Positions 24,068 to 35,635 of a stretch of DNA of 64,000 nucleotides are shown here, in pieces (the first letter of the stretch is position 1; every line of letters begins with the position of its first letter). This DNA is from Mytilinidion resinicola (Eukaryota > Ascomycota > Dothideomycetes > Mytilinidiales > Mytilinidiaceae). Where the stretch lies: NCBI RefSeq assembly GCF_010093595.1, contig NW_022985461.1, positions 97,862 through 161,861 of the forward strand. The letters are read 5' to 3'. The notes under the pieces were generated by a model, which ran no database searches, was not told the origin of the DNA, and saw only the letters and a program-made list of their open reading frames with translations. The translations under genes and the position numbers were made by a program.

Positions 24068-25185
24068 AAGAAAGGAACTTGTCGCATGGTTTTCAGAGGC
24101 CTTTGCATTTGTGGGACGTGATATCGCATGGCGTTTAAGGAGTTTTTTGTGGCTGCTATCTCGTTGCTCACAAGTATACGATATGATGCATTTAGATGTC
24201 ATTCTCTTAGGTTAGGTAGCATATGCATAGAGCAAGATGTGAGACATACCGTCAAACCTTTCGCCATGGAATTGCTGACATCGCTTGACCATATCGACTC
24301 ACGAATTTTTCTGGTGGATGAGCATCGGCGACAACACCGTGAAATCACGACAGTATAAGCAAAGTTAGAGGTGGCCGAATCTCTCATTACTCATCACGAC
24401 TACCTCATGCAGCCTTCAGACCGCTCAAGCGGTATCCACAACCACCCTTAAACAGGTATCAACAGCAACGCGTACCAAGACTAGCTCATCCACACGCGAC
24501 CGCCAACCCCACTCAAGAGCAACTTGCAAGCGCGGCAACGATAAAGAATGGACAGCGGGAGACAATCTCATACCAGCTCATCCCCGAAATGCACTCCACA
24601 GGAATGACCAATCTTCCATCGAAACAAAGGAAAGCGGGCCTTGCGAAGACGTCGCAAACGTTCTGTCTCAAGCCCTCCCACCCCTCCTCACACCAACCGC
24701 GCCCTCGGTCGCCACATCCAGACACCCATCGAGGGCCGGGAGAAAGCTTGGAGGGACACGAATGATGCGGGGGAGTAGTAAGGGGAAGGACGAGGGTGTG
24801 AGGGGAAGCAATAGAACGGGAGAGTGGGGATAAGCGCGCAAATCAAGGACACAAGACTCCGAAAACAGGGGGGTTATGTTGTGCAACCAAAGCGTCGGCC
24901 AGAACCTCAATCGAAAAGAATAAAAGGACAGGAGGGGAGTCAATCCGGCTCGGAGTTTTTTGCTCTCTCTCGCTTGCGGTAGGGGTATCGATTTGGTTGC
25001 AAGGGTTGCGTTGGTGAAATCCTCAATTTGGTTACTCCGAGCTTTGTGGTTTGAACCTACCATGGTCTATGCGAACCGACTTAGATGCTCTTGGGGGAGC
25101 GACTGTTTCTGTAAACACCACAATTCAGTGAGCTATTGGCCTGGGTGAGAGCAGGCAGTAATGAGGCATGAGAAAAAGCCGAAGT
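24068..25185. other. Convergent intergenic region
   Basis: Lies between the stops of the hydrolase fusion and the BTB gene. Open frames are short and unconvincing. Nothing recognised. Confidence 0.45.
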
Positions 25186-26054
25186 CTAAGAGAGATGGGG
25201 CACTTGCGTCACATCCACAATATCATCAATGTGGTTGCACATAGCCACGAATAGGTCAAAGAACAATTTGCCGCCCATCTCCATTTCCATCTGCATCGTG
25301 CCGCTGCGCTTGAACGTCCGCCGGCTGCGGATAATCAGAGCAAGGTAATGAGCGCGGAGGCGGGAGTCGGTATCCGGCGTGTTCTCGTACGCGTACCGGG
25401 CACTGCGGAGGATGGTGCCAACCTCAATCCCGCTCTGCAGGCCCTGCTTGCGCAGGGAGAGCCGTTTAAGCTCTTCGAGGCCGTAGCGGTCCGCCGCGCA
25501 GTACACGGCCGTGTCACGGAGGATAACGTCGCCCAGGCCGGAGTGGAAGATTGTCGGCTCCACACTCCCGCGACCACCTAGTTTAGAGTGGGGATCTTCG
25601 TCGGCCGCCCCCTCGAGCATCCAGGTGTTACGCCTCTTGTCGTGCATGAGGCGGGGATAGTAATCCCCCTTGTAGAGGTACTCGAGGACGCAGGAGAATA
25701 CTTCGGCTTCTTCGTCGGGAAGAGTGATGCGTCGAGAATTGCTCTCGAAGAACTGGTCCCGCAGCGCCGCTGCAAAGAACGGCGAGTGACTCAGTACGTC
25801 TTCGTGAGCGGCGAACAGTCGCTGGTCCGGGCCAATCACGATGGTGACTATGGCGCTGGTGAGGTTGGGGGAGACACTGCGAGACTATTAGGGGGAAAGT
25901 TTCCAAGGCTGCGCGATAGTGCATACCTCTCCAGCTGCGGACTGTCCAGCTTCTCGAACATCATCTTCTGCTTGGCAGTGTCGCGAAACGACCTCTTCGG
26001 TTGTTTGGTTATCTTGCCCGCCCGATCCTTTTGAGCAAAAGAGCGTTTGAACAT
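25186..26054 (-). CDS. BTB/POZ domain protein
   Basis: Two exons, 26054-25927 and 25876-25186, give 272 aa. The acceptor at 25877-25878 (tctcgcag) was chosen because it alone restores the frame. Residues 45-150 form a BTB fold: IVTIVIGPDQRLFAAHEDVL, SPFFAAALRDQFFES, ITLPDEEAEVFSCVLEYLY. The 60 residues after YKGDYY hold the usual variable insertion, then AVYCAADRYGLEELKRLS. Fungal BTB proteins of this short form have no second known domain. They may dimerise or serve as Cullin-3 adaptors. The basic N-terminus (KRSFAQKDRAGKITKQPKRS) could be a nuclear signal. Substrate unknown. Confidence 0.85.
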
Positions 26055-26711
26055 GGTGGACGAAGAGAGGGATCGTAACGAGCGACGGAGGGCTGTGGAA
26101 AGAGTGTAAAGGTTAATTTGACGCGTTTTGCATGGGGAGCTCCGGAAATCACAGAGCGTTTCCTTTCCAAGGGAGGAAAAGTTGGCTCTGGTGACTTTGC
26201 GAGAACCTGCACTTGGGGAAAGCGAGATTCTGGCGCTGTGTTCGGCGGCTCTGGCTCTGACTTGTCGTGGAGAGGCGTACCGCGCACGAGGTGGGGGAGG
26301 CTGGCTCTTAAATAGATCGACCGCCCTGCCAAGCCACCCTGCAGCCTGCCCGTGCGTTAATCTAGGGCTGTGCTGGCAGCCGGCATGATTCGTCAATGCA
26401 TATTCGACGGCGATGACTGGACGGTGGTATTGCAAGGCAGCAAGGCCGCGCGAGGACAGTGATGTGATTCGCAGCAACTGAGAGGAGGAGAGGGATTCGA
26501 ACAGCTTCCATGCAGATGAAGAGTGCCACTCTCGACAAGGCTGTGGCTGCCAGCTCAACAGCTCAGCGCTGCCAAGTCGTGTGACGTCTGCACGGGATCC
26601 AGCAGCATAGCAAAGACGCATGACGAGAGAGGATCAGGAAGAGACACGATAATGAGAACGTCGAAGGAAAGTTTGTACTTGGCCTCAATACTGTCTGGGT
26701 GGCCCAGAGCG

Positions 26712-26786
26712 CTATCAGACTTGCCACTACTACCGCTTTACATTCTTCAATAATGTACCTCAAACAGTGCTGGGAACGTGTACACA
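26712..26786. mobile_element. Short foldback (MITE-like) element
   Basis: The left arm includes cagacttgccactactaccg. The reverse complement of 26752-26785 starts gtgtacacgttcccagcact and continues gtttgaggtac. Both follow the family arm (gtgtacacctgtctgccactgcttg.ggtgc). The loop is almost absent in this copy. Confidence 0.45.
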
Positions 26787-27009
26787 GAACAGAAAGTGTG
26801 TAGCTCGGAGTAGAACTTCGCGTGGCTTCGTACGGATAGGTACAGCCCTGGACTCCAGCCGGCAGCATGGCGGTGTCACGGACCACGTCTGCGAAGTATG
26901 GCGTCCTCATCGCGTCGTACGAAGAGTATTCTGTTGACGATAGATGAGTCTCGAGTAGCAGGCGCTCTGTCTCCTTTGGCAGAGGTTGTGTTAATGTTTT
27001 GCTTGATGG

Positions 27010-27400
27010 TGGAGCTGTGACGAATGGTTCTTAGGTGGTCGTACCCCATCCACGTGGCTGTCATCATCTGGCCTACCTGAAGGAGTCGCCTCATCGAAGG
27101 AGAGTATCAGAGACGCCCAGCATGACCCATACCAGGCCAAGATAACTAACACACTTTTATCTGACTTAGAAAATATACGAGTACTTATTGCCGGGCCTCC
27201 TACAATCCACGAAGGGGCCGGATTACCAGATATCAAAGCTCTAAATAATTACTAAGCACTAATACCAGCAAAGAATCTTAACAGCCTTAATGCCCACAGA
27301 ACCCTATAAGTACTTCAAGCACTTTCTAGCCATATGGGGACGAGAAGCACGCAAAGCTACTAGGTTGTTTGATCACGTGCTACTTAGTCATTAGCGTTCT
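27010..27400 (+). other. Decayed coding-like sequence
   Basis: One frame reads without stop from about 27012 to a TAA near 27254 (it includes ITNTLLSDLENIRVLIAGPP), with no ATG and with A/T-rich codons. Another frame, ending near 27393, reads MPTEPYKYFKHFLAIWGREA. Both look like protein remnants and unlike the flanking DNA, perhaps from a transposable element. I cannot name the source. Confidence 0.3.
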
Positions 27401-28130
27401 TCGTTTAACTAGGATGCCTACAGAGCTCGACACCTTCCCGTGTGCCAAGAAATGCCAGGAACTGCCTTTTGGGAGACTCTGCCACGTGACCGCATAACAC
27501 CTCAACACAGCACCGAAGAGAAGGTGATAGAGATGCTAGGAGCAAGGTGCTGCAAGACCCCGACCCGTACCTAGGCACCACCTGGGCACGATATATCTTA
27601 GCCTCAGCCACAACGCCACAAATCCCATATCAGCATCCCGGGCTGTCCTGACTCGAGGTTCATGGGATGAGATCATATAATGGCCACAATTTCGGTACGA
27701 AAAAGACTAGATAGATCCTGTAGAGGAGAATAAGACGACCTTTGTGTTTAATAGAACCGTCTTTGCTGTAGCAAACTCCGCAGAGAGCGCATTGTCGGCC
27801 GCGAGCCTCTCCACGCAGTCTGAATGTGGAAGAGCTCTAAACCCACACCCGTCTGAGTCACCCGCACTTCACCAGTAACGCAGCTGTATTTCAGAAACAC
27901 GTCAGAAACACACTCGCTTTTAGGAGGCTGACACACGCCTGAGCTTTGGGCGACTATCTTCATCCAGGCGCCAGCCACTAGCTTTTCGCAGCCGAACCTT
28001 ATTCCCATATCAGTCTGACGTTGCCTGCTGCCCTTCTCCTCGCCGATCGCTACATAGCACCTGCACCACCTCACTCACTTCCACAGCCTTCACCTCTAGC
28101 CTCCTACACCTCCCACTCTCTATCCTCACC

Positions 28131-28699
28131 ATGGCGGCCGCACGGAAGCGAATCCTGAAGGTGTGCCCCTCCGCAGCCGTTTCCAGAGTGACGTAGAACT
28201 AATCCCTGGGCAGGAGTACACCGAATGCTCCAACGACACCCCACCAGGCATGAAGATCAACTTCGACGAGCAGAACATGACCGAGTGGGAGATCCTCATG
28301 GACGGCCCGGAACAATCAGTGTACTCTGTATGCCATCTTCCCCCCTTCTAGGTACCCCGCCGCCGCTCACTAACCCCACCTCAGGGCGGCCACTTCAAGC
28401 TGCGCCTCACCTTCCCCAACGAATACCCCTTCAAGCCACCGGTCGTCTCCTTCAAAACCAAAATCTACCACCCCAATGTCTCCAATGACGACAAGGGCTC
28501 CATGTGCCTGGGCATGCTGCGCCCGGACGCCTGGAAGCCGCCAAACAAGGTCATCTCGGTGCTGCATCTGGTGCGGACGCTGCTGATTGAGCCGAACGTC
28601 GATGATGCGATCGAGGCGAGTATTGCGAGTGAGTTCAAGGACAACAAGAAGGGTTTTGAAAAGACGGCGAAGGAGTGGGTGAAGCAGTATGCGAAATGA
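28131..28699 (+). CDS. Ubiquitin-conjugating enzyme E2
   Basis: Exons 28187-28327 and 28385-28699 encode most of a UBC fold: NMTEWEILMDGPEQSVYSGG, LTFPNEYPFKPPVV, IYHPNVSNDDKGSMCLGML with the active-site Cys, and a C-terminal helix ending EWVKQYAK. The active-site surroundings MCLGMLR.D.WKP resemble a fungal E2 group close to S. pombe Ubc14. The N-terminal helix (ATG 28131, MAAARKRILK) lies in a different frame from the next exon. Removing 28161-28186 (gtgtgc...ccag) joins them in frame and gives 161 aa, but 26 nt is too short for a normal intron. A lost base in the TTT run near 28180 is the alternative. Confidence 0.85.
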
Positions 28700-29431
28700 G
28701 CTGAGAATGGGGGAGCGGCAGAGGCCGGGGATATGGGTGGATCCAGTCTGAGATTTTGAGTCTCAGGCAGACATGAGGCATGCGGCTTGTTGCATTTGAT
28801 GGCGTTTGGAGATCGTGTGGATTTGGCGTGGTCCTTCCGACATGGCTGCCTGGCGGCAGATATAGGTACTCCGGTCAATGAGGGACCAATTAACTTGCAC
28901 GATATGAACAAGATTGCATACTATTATTGATCAACCGACCTTCGCACACTTTCAGAGATAGGAAGCAAGTTTGCTAATTCCCCTTCTGAGTACCGGTGTA
29001 TAACGTCGTATGAGGTGGCCTGCAGGTTTACAGCTTGCTCAAAATGAATGAGTCACATCCCGTCTAGAGTCGTGAAGATGGATTGGAGGACTTCAGACCG
29101 TGACACACAAGTACACACATTTACATGTTCTAGTATTATATGATAAGAGACCTGCCCTACCGCTCAAGAAATACCTCATAACTAGGCAAATGCACAATCA
29201 TCGATAGTCGTGCCCCAATCGCCGATTCCTGTAACACCCGTCCGTTCCCAACAGCTTTTCCGCTGAATTACACATCGCCGGCTTCTGACCAGAAAAAGGG
29301 AATGCAAGGAGAAAAGGTACACCAGAGACCCATTATGTCTCTAGCAAATTAACCATACCTGTTGGTGTCCGGTCCTCTACCGATGAAAACACTACTGAAA
29401 ATGACCACACCGGGTCCCCAAACCCATCTTC
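28700..29431. other. Convergent intergenic region
   Basis: Between the stops of the E2 and the next minus-strand gene. It contains one copy of a short dispersed motif (29005-29023, gtcgtatgaggtggcctgc). Otherwise nothing recognised. Confidence 0.4.
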
Positions 29432-30464
29432 TCACTCTTCAAGCAGCGTGACCGTCTCCGACACGTCCTGCGTTGCGGCCGCACTTCCCTCCCGGTTGCT
29501 AACAGCAGCCGCTCTATCAGTGGCCACACGCTCTCCTGCACCACTCCTTCCCCTCCTGCCAACCTCACTTCCACTTGTGCTGCCTCTCCTCTCCCTCACC
29601 AACCCTTCCAACTCTCTGATCCGCCTCCGCAACATATCATTCTCCCGCTTTGCATCATCGAGCTCAAGTTTATAGTGCGCCACCTCTTCATATCTAGGCG
29701 TGGAAACAACCGACGCACTTCTCACATCCCGCTCCTGCTGTGCCGCACCCGAATACCGGTGCTGGTGCGGAATCCCCACCGTCGTCGCATTGAGTGGGAT
29801 ACCCGCGGAGGTACGGCTGACGCTTGACGAGCTGCGATGGCGGCGCGAGCCAGTTGGGTGAGTGGGACCGTGAGTGGTTGCGGGGTCCGAAGTGTCAAGG
29901 AGCAGGCCTGGGTTGTTGGAAGTAGAGCTGGCGGTGGAGGCGACCGACGCAGAGTGCGCTCTGAGGTTGGAAAGCTCGCGAGTGAGGCGGTTGACCTGAT
30001 GTCGCGACATAAGTAATAGTTACAGAAGAGGGGTCGGCGAGGGGTCAATTAGGATGAATGAAGCATCATTCCATAGTCGGGGTTGTATGTATGTGTGAAG
30101 AGGCCGGTCTTTTGAAGAACTGTATACATACAACAGCTTCCTGCTCTTTCTCACATTCCATGTGCAGTTCAGCTGCCGTCAAAGGCCTAGGATGTCTCAT
30201 CGGCACTCCGCTGGCATCGACGCTCGGAAACGGTCCCGTGAGACTCGGACTCAGAGGTGGGAACGGCAGATGGCCATGCTGTGAGGTTACTGGGAGCGTG
30301 CCGCCTGGGGACGCCAGAGGCAGTGGTGGTGGGCTCATTGGGAATATTTGCGATGCGCGTCGAGAGGTTGTAGCGGAGGATTGCTGGGAGATTTGCTGCG
30401 GGGCTGACATTGAGTTTGCAGCGGGACGTGGTGAAGCGGGAACTGAATTCAGATCAGGAGCCAT
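29432..30464 (-). CDS. Hypothetical Ser/Pro-rich protein with coiled coil
   Basis: Two exons, 30464-30132 and 29995-29432, give 298 aa. The best-conserved-looking part spans the intron: PRPLTAAELHMECEKEQEAV joined to VNRLTRELSNLRAHSASVAS. This is a short amphipathic helix of a kind I associate with filamentous ascomycete proteins of unknown role. Residues 225-255 (YKLELDDAKRENDMLRRRIR, continuing ELEGLV) form a second coiled coil. The rest is disordered and rich in Ser, Pro and Arg. No catalytic motif. Function unknown. Confidence 0.75.
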
Positions 30465-32437
30465 GGCTTGAGATGGGTGGTGTCGTGGATGCGTGAGCTG
30501 GAGGGAGAGCGCTGGAAGAGTGTTCTAGATATAGCCAGGACGCGTTCGAGTGTTCTTCCCTTCTCGACGGTCAAGCTAATACTAGAGCGTAAGTGCTAGA
30601 GCCAGGTGAAATACTCCAAATCGCCCGCAGAGAACTGGCTTTACATGTAGTTTCGCGTGGGGCAGACGCGCAATCTGGGATCTTCTCCGCCAGCAATAGC
30701 AGGGACCCGGGGTAGTGTGAAACGACGTGCCTGTACAGCAGATCGGCGATGGGGACAACAGAAGGGCTCAGGGCGGAGTTACTTGGTTGTTATTGTTTGC
30801 CAGGAGTTGGGTAAAGCATCAGCTTGATCCCGTTCTAGCACGTGTGGAGCCTGTTGCGTTGTCGTGGAGGTTTGAGTGAGAACAAGGCGGGATCCACTCA
30901 TAGCCTGCGCCTCGTCTAGCCAGCATTAACGTGAAGCACTTCATCTCCACGCTTTTTGATTGGCAACCCGGCCTGATCTCTGATAACCTATTTGCACATC
31001 ATGTTTGATGTTAGATGGATATGAGAGCATAATGAAGTCCTGAACTGGATATGCGCCTCAGAAAAGTACATGATCGTAGGGAACACCTGGCAAGAGCGAT
31101 TTCACATTACTGGACATCACAGCAAAGAAGTCATATGTAGATCAGAACAGTATTTCATTGCGAGGAAAACCCTTCTCGGGTCCAAAACTTCTAAAATATG
31201 CAACCAAATCCACAAGCATCTCATCCACCTGACGATTCAGTTTCCACGTATGTATCTGTGAACACGCTGCCCCGAAGGAGTGACAAAAGGTGGGAATACA
31301 TAGCCGGGGAAGGGTCGAGATAGCATAGTCTACAAGGGCCGGGTTTGTGCCCTGCATATACAAAGATACGGTGATACATAGAGTGAGACCTTGATTTTTG
31401 GAAGTGGAAGGAGAGGATGCCCGAGGGCGAAGAAGAGAAGAGGGGCATGGGGGAGACGAGTTCATATAGATTCTGGAGGATGCCCAGAACTGGATGACTC
31501 ATTCAGCGTGTCGTAAGCATATTGATGAGCTCCATGGGTTGATGGCGGGCGACGAGGGCCCGGGAGAGCAGAACCGTGGCACGGGTGTCTGAAAACCTTG
31601 ATGATGGCGTAAACACACGGGGCATGGAAAAGGTGACGATCTAATTCTGTAACAAAATGTCTCATGTGTACGCCTGTCTGCAACTGCTTGGAGTGCTTCA
31701 AAGCATTTTCAGGAATTGGAACGAGACACCTTGGGCTATGCGGAAATTCGTTGTAGCACCCCAAGCAGTGGCAAATAGGTGTACACACGAGATAGAGTGC
31801 TTAGTGAGTATGTCATTTTTTTCCACGCCCAGTGTGTGTAGGAAGGAAGATGTTATGAACAATAAGGAGATTTATTGAGTATAAGAGTTGATTAATGATC
31901 GACGGTAAGAGGGCACACGTGAGAGAGGATGCGTAAAGGAGCTATGTGTGAGGAAGTGGTTATGCGTGAGGAGAGGGGTTATGTGTAATGAAGGGGCGTA
32001 GAGAAGGCTTAATGTGATGATTGACCGTGTTTCTGGAATGCAATCGGGCAGTAATTAACTAACTAAAGGTGTTATCTGGCTTGCTAGCAGATCTGCTTCA
32101 AAGAAACAAGTCTATCCACACTCAATTTTCGAAACTTTAGCTTTTGATCGTGTCGTAAGGTGGCTCCCGCTTTACTTCGAGGTGCGCTCATATCTCATCC
32201 AGTGATACTAAGTCGAAGGAGCCGAGTCTAAAAGACGTCTCGTAGCTCCATGACCTTGTAACCACCTGCTAAATGGTGCCAGGGCTCAATCGGCCGACAG
32301 CAGGCCTCGCCCATGCTTCTGCTGTACTCCATTACTAGCCAGCACCAACGCCAATCCCCGCCATACTGCCCGCCCTGTACCGCAGTATCCCTTACCATGC
32401 AATACGAAAAATAAAATCTGGGACAGGCACGTAGTTC
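30465..32437. other. Large intergenic region with a foldback element
   Basis: Nearly 2 kb between the hypothetical coiled-coil gene and the eIF3l stop. It holds the best foldback copy (31610-31840). To its right, 31900-32000 is a loose purine-rich direct repeat of gtgtgagga/gcgtgagga type. No gene is supported. Confidence 0.45.
31610..31840. mobile_element. Foldback (MITE-like) element, best preserved copy
   Basis: The ends are imperfect inverted repeats: the left starts acacacggggcatggaaaag, and the reverse complement of the right starts acacacactgggcgtggaaa. Further in, gtgtacgcctgtctgcaact faces gtgtacacctatttgccact, each followed by gcttgg.gtgct. It has no coding capacity. TA occurs at both edges, as for Tc1/mariner-type insertion, but a target duplication is not proven. 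The left half is about 70 percent identical by eye to the copy at 48095. Confidence 0.75.
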
Positions 32438-33961
32438 CTAGTAGGTTCTTGCCAGATTCCGGAGATACCAGTCTACTAGTCTCCTGCCAACCTTTGCTTC
32501 GGATACGTGGATAAGATCCTACGATTATTAGCACATATGGCAAAAAAATGATAGCCAAGGAATGTAACTCACTCCCTCCATAGCGTAGTCTAGATCGCTG
32601 CTGTTGATCAACTCGCCCTCGAGCAGACCTCCCTCACTCCATCTCACCTGCCTACTCCTCTGCTTGTTCACAAGTAACCAGCACCTTAGCTTGTCCGGCT
32701 CCACCTCAAGGAATCCGGCCAGCTTCTTTAGATCCATCGTCGTGTAGAGCTTGAGATAGCTCTTGACAGTCGGCGACCACATGTTGTTCTTGACTTCATC
32801 CATGAAAACTTTGAGATGGTGCTCCACCGGATCGATGTTAATTTCCGGGTTGTCGAAATCAGGGGGTGTGGGCGCGATGAACTTCGGGCATGCGGAGCGG
32901 AAGAGCTCCTCGTACAGCGGTAGAGCTTCCGGTCCTCCACGCTGGAGACGGTTGAACTGCTCACCGTACTTCTCGCGCAGGGCGGTGTGGATAGTGTCGT
33001 CCAGCCTGGTCGGGTGGAACGCCACACAGATTGCAATCAGTGCGTACATCTGGTCGTTCTTCTTCGTGATGGAGTCGTATTGTGCATTCTTCTGGAAATT
33101 CTTCGTCCGCGAAACATAGACGAGGATGTGGCTGAACATGCGGATGGCGTCGGCATATCGGCGCATCATCATGTAGGAGAATCCGACATAGTAGTAGGTC
33201 GTGAAGTGCGCGGCCATGACGCGGGCGAACATAGCTTTCTTGTTCAGCTCGATGTCGTCGAGCGTCTTAAGGGCGAGGCTGAAATCTCCGAGAAGACAGT
33301 GTACCCGTAGAAGACCGATGATAGAGAAGTATCCCAGCATCTTGTACAGCGGCCTGTTACCGTACTCTCCAGCATACAGGCTTCCCTCCTCCCCTCTCTT
33401 CATTGCCGCTAGTTGCTCACTGATCTGGGACCTCTGGATCAAGGAGTATAGGACGTTGAGGACACTGTAGCATCCCCAGGTATTCGGGTTGTCTCTCAGT
33501 AGTTGTATTTCCTCCAAATTATCCGCTTTTAGTGCGATTTTCTGGCGGTAGCTGCAGAAGCTGTTGAATTGATAGATGAACTCGTCGATAACGTCCCACG
33601 CCCAGTAGTACTGCGGAAGTCAGTATTTCTGCCTATATTCTCAGAGTACATTTCTCACCGAAGGAACCTCCAGGTCCACGGGCCCGTCCGAGTTCAGGAT
33701 GAAATGGAACAAACTGCAGTAGTTGTCGTAGCTCGCAAATTTGGTCTCCAAAGTCGCCTGGAACTCCAGAGGTGTCGCGGCCGCTGCCAGCTGCGCATGA
33801 ATATCCTGCCCGCTCCCTGAAAGCGACGTGACGCGGTCCAGTTCGTCCAAGCCGCCGTCGTACCGCACCTGCTCGCGGTAGTCATTCACGAGAGCCTCCT
33901 CCTCAACGTCAGACTCGTCGGCCGGGGCCCGAGCGGCGGTGTCTCCGTTGCGGTAACTCAT
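32438..33961 (-). CDS. Translation initiation factor eIF3 subunit l
   Basis: Three exons, 33961-33659, 33610-32573 and 32518-32438, give 473 aa. YYWAWDVIDEFIYQFNSFC, LLRVHCLLGDFSLALKTLDD, YVGFSYMMMRRYADAIRMFS and the PCI region (LYTTMDLKKLAGFLEVEPDK) identify eIF3l. The third exon supplies the closing VSEAKVGRRLVDWYLRNLAR and was chosen because it restores this conserved end. eIF3l pairs with eIF3k on the outer part of eIF3. It is absent from budding yeast and common in filamentous fungi. It is divergent from the nitrilase-family gene. Confidence 0.93.
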
Positions 33962-34533
33962 CCTGGGGCTGGTGTAGTGAAAGCGTCGAGTATCGTCGTC
34001 GGCTTTGTCGATGTGGGGAGCAATTTCGTGCGCGGCTGTGGAAGTTTGGTACGGTATGCAAGAGGGCGAAATGTGCCGTTGTGGCAGTTCGAATTTGAGA
34101 AACTGCGCGGGAACGCCTCATCGTCTGCCGTAGCTAGAACGGCACACTTTAGCCGGCTCTCGCCTGAGGACTTCACGTATGGTCTGAGAATGAGCGTTCT
34201 GGCCGGCGCTATCGCTACCAGAGTGCGGCATATGTCTTCCCAGCGCGGGTCGTGTACCGGCTGCGACGTGCCGGACCCACCAGAATATGCTTTGCTGTCC
34301 CAAAATCGCGGCTGGCGTGCGGTTAACAACGTCGTGCCATCGACGGACGACGCCTCTTAGACAGCATGGCTTAAACGGGTCAGGCTTATCGATAGAACCG
34401 CCCCTCAAGCCCCTCCAGACGAGTCATGCCCGCAGGTAGCGGCAGCAAGGTACAAAAGCACCTCAGCGGGAACTTTCATAGAACAGCTTAGCGGGCCCTC
34501 TGTGTCTCTCCATTGTTCAGTTGTGTTCCAATC
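33962..34533. promoter_or_regulatory. Divergent promoter, eIF3l and nitrilase-family gene
   Basis: A 572-bp spacer between two divergent ATGs. Frames here are chance ones on both strands. No specific site is claimed. Confidence 0.4.
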
Positions 34534-35635
34534 ATGGCGCCAATCTACAAGATCGCCGTGGTCCAGCTCTACCCAAAGGTGACTACTCCACTATACTATC
34601 TAATATCTGGCCCTGACGATCTCATTACAGCCTATGCAAATCGAGAGCAACTTCAGTAAAGCAGAGACTTTCATCCGCTCCGCGGCGACACAGGGCGCAG
34701 AACTCGTCGTCCTCCCTGAGTATCACTTGACCAATTGGGTCCCGAAAGATCCAAAATTCCTCGAGCTATGCGGCCAGTGGGAAACCTACCTCAACAAGTA
34801 CCGTGCTCTAGCTAAAGAGTGTGGGATATGCATTGTACCCGGAACGATCGTTGAGCTGCACAGGGGTGCTAAGAACGAGGAAGACAAACTTTTGAATGTT
34901 GCGTATTTCATTGACCAACAGGGGGAGATCATTGGGAAATACGTGAAGAAGAATCTCTGGTAAATATGTTCTCTCACAGCAACATCAAAGTCTTGCTCAT
35001 AGATTGTCCAGGGGACCAGAAAGGGAGCACCTAACGTCGTCCGGCCGGGACGTCCATGGCGTGTTCGACACGCCACTTGGTAAGGTCGGAATGCTCATAT
35101 GCTGGGACCTTGCCTTTCCTGAAGCTTTCAGAGAGATGATATCACAGGGGGCTAAGCTCATCATCATTCCCACATTTTGTAAGCATCTGATCTGCTGCTT
35201 GCGTCAAAAAGGCAGCCAGGCTGACGTGAGTTGAAGGGACTCTGAATGATTGCTCAAAGTTCGGAATCGCACATAATGCGAACGCTGAGGCTTTGTTCCT
35301 TGATAGCACTCTTACCTCAAGGACATTTGAGAATACCTGTGGTAGGTATCGCATTTTGGGGACTTCTTAACTGCCGCTAACGTTTGATTATAGCAATCGT
35401 GTTTGCCAATGCAGGAGGACCCGCAGGCCGGGGATACGCAGGTTTATCACAGGTTGTTGCTCCCTATGTTGGACCTTTGACACGGCTAGGCACTTGTGCT
35501 GAAGGGATGGCTGTCGTTGAACTCGACATGGCCCTTGTAGAGGACGCGGAAGTGAACTATCAAGTCCGGGCCGACCTGGCGAGAGACGACTGGCATTACG
35601 ATTACCGACACGGTAAATCAAAAGAAAAATTATGA
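34534..35635 (+). CDS. Carbon-nitrogen hydrolase (nitrilase superfamily)
   Basis: Five exons, 34534-34578, 34631-34959, 35012-35178, 35237-35341 and 35394-35635, give 295 aa. The Glu-Lys-Cys triad is in LVVLPEYHLTNW, KYVKKNLWGPERE and GMLICWDLAFPEAFRE. The fold ends with FENTCAIVFANAGGP and YAGLSQVVAPYVG. Family members hydrolyse amides, nitriles or N-carbamoyl compounds in the cytosol. The true substrate is unknown, and N-carbamoylputrescine-type or short aliphatic amides are possible. The exon 3 donor (ttt t, then gtaagc) and exon 4 acceptor were set by the family motif TFWTLNDCS. Introns are 51-58 nt. Confidence 0.9.

Larger units (their letters stand above)
26055..28130. other. Large intergenic region with relics
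   Basis: About 2 kb between the BTB promoter and the E2 gene. It holds a foldback element (26712-26786) and a stretch of decayed coding-like DNA (27010-27400), both listed separately. The last 50 bp before the E2 ATG are C/T-rich, as in a fungal promoter. Confidence 0.45.

Noticed and set aside
26485..26500. Another T-loop-like string, ttcgaat in reverse complement
   Set aside because: The flanking bases do not form a five-pair stem; no tRNA body.
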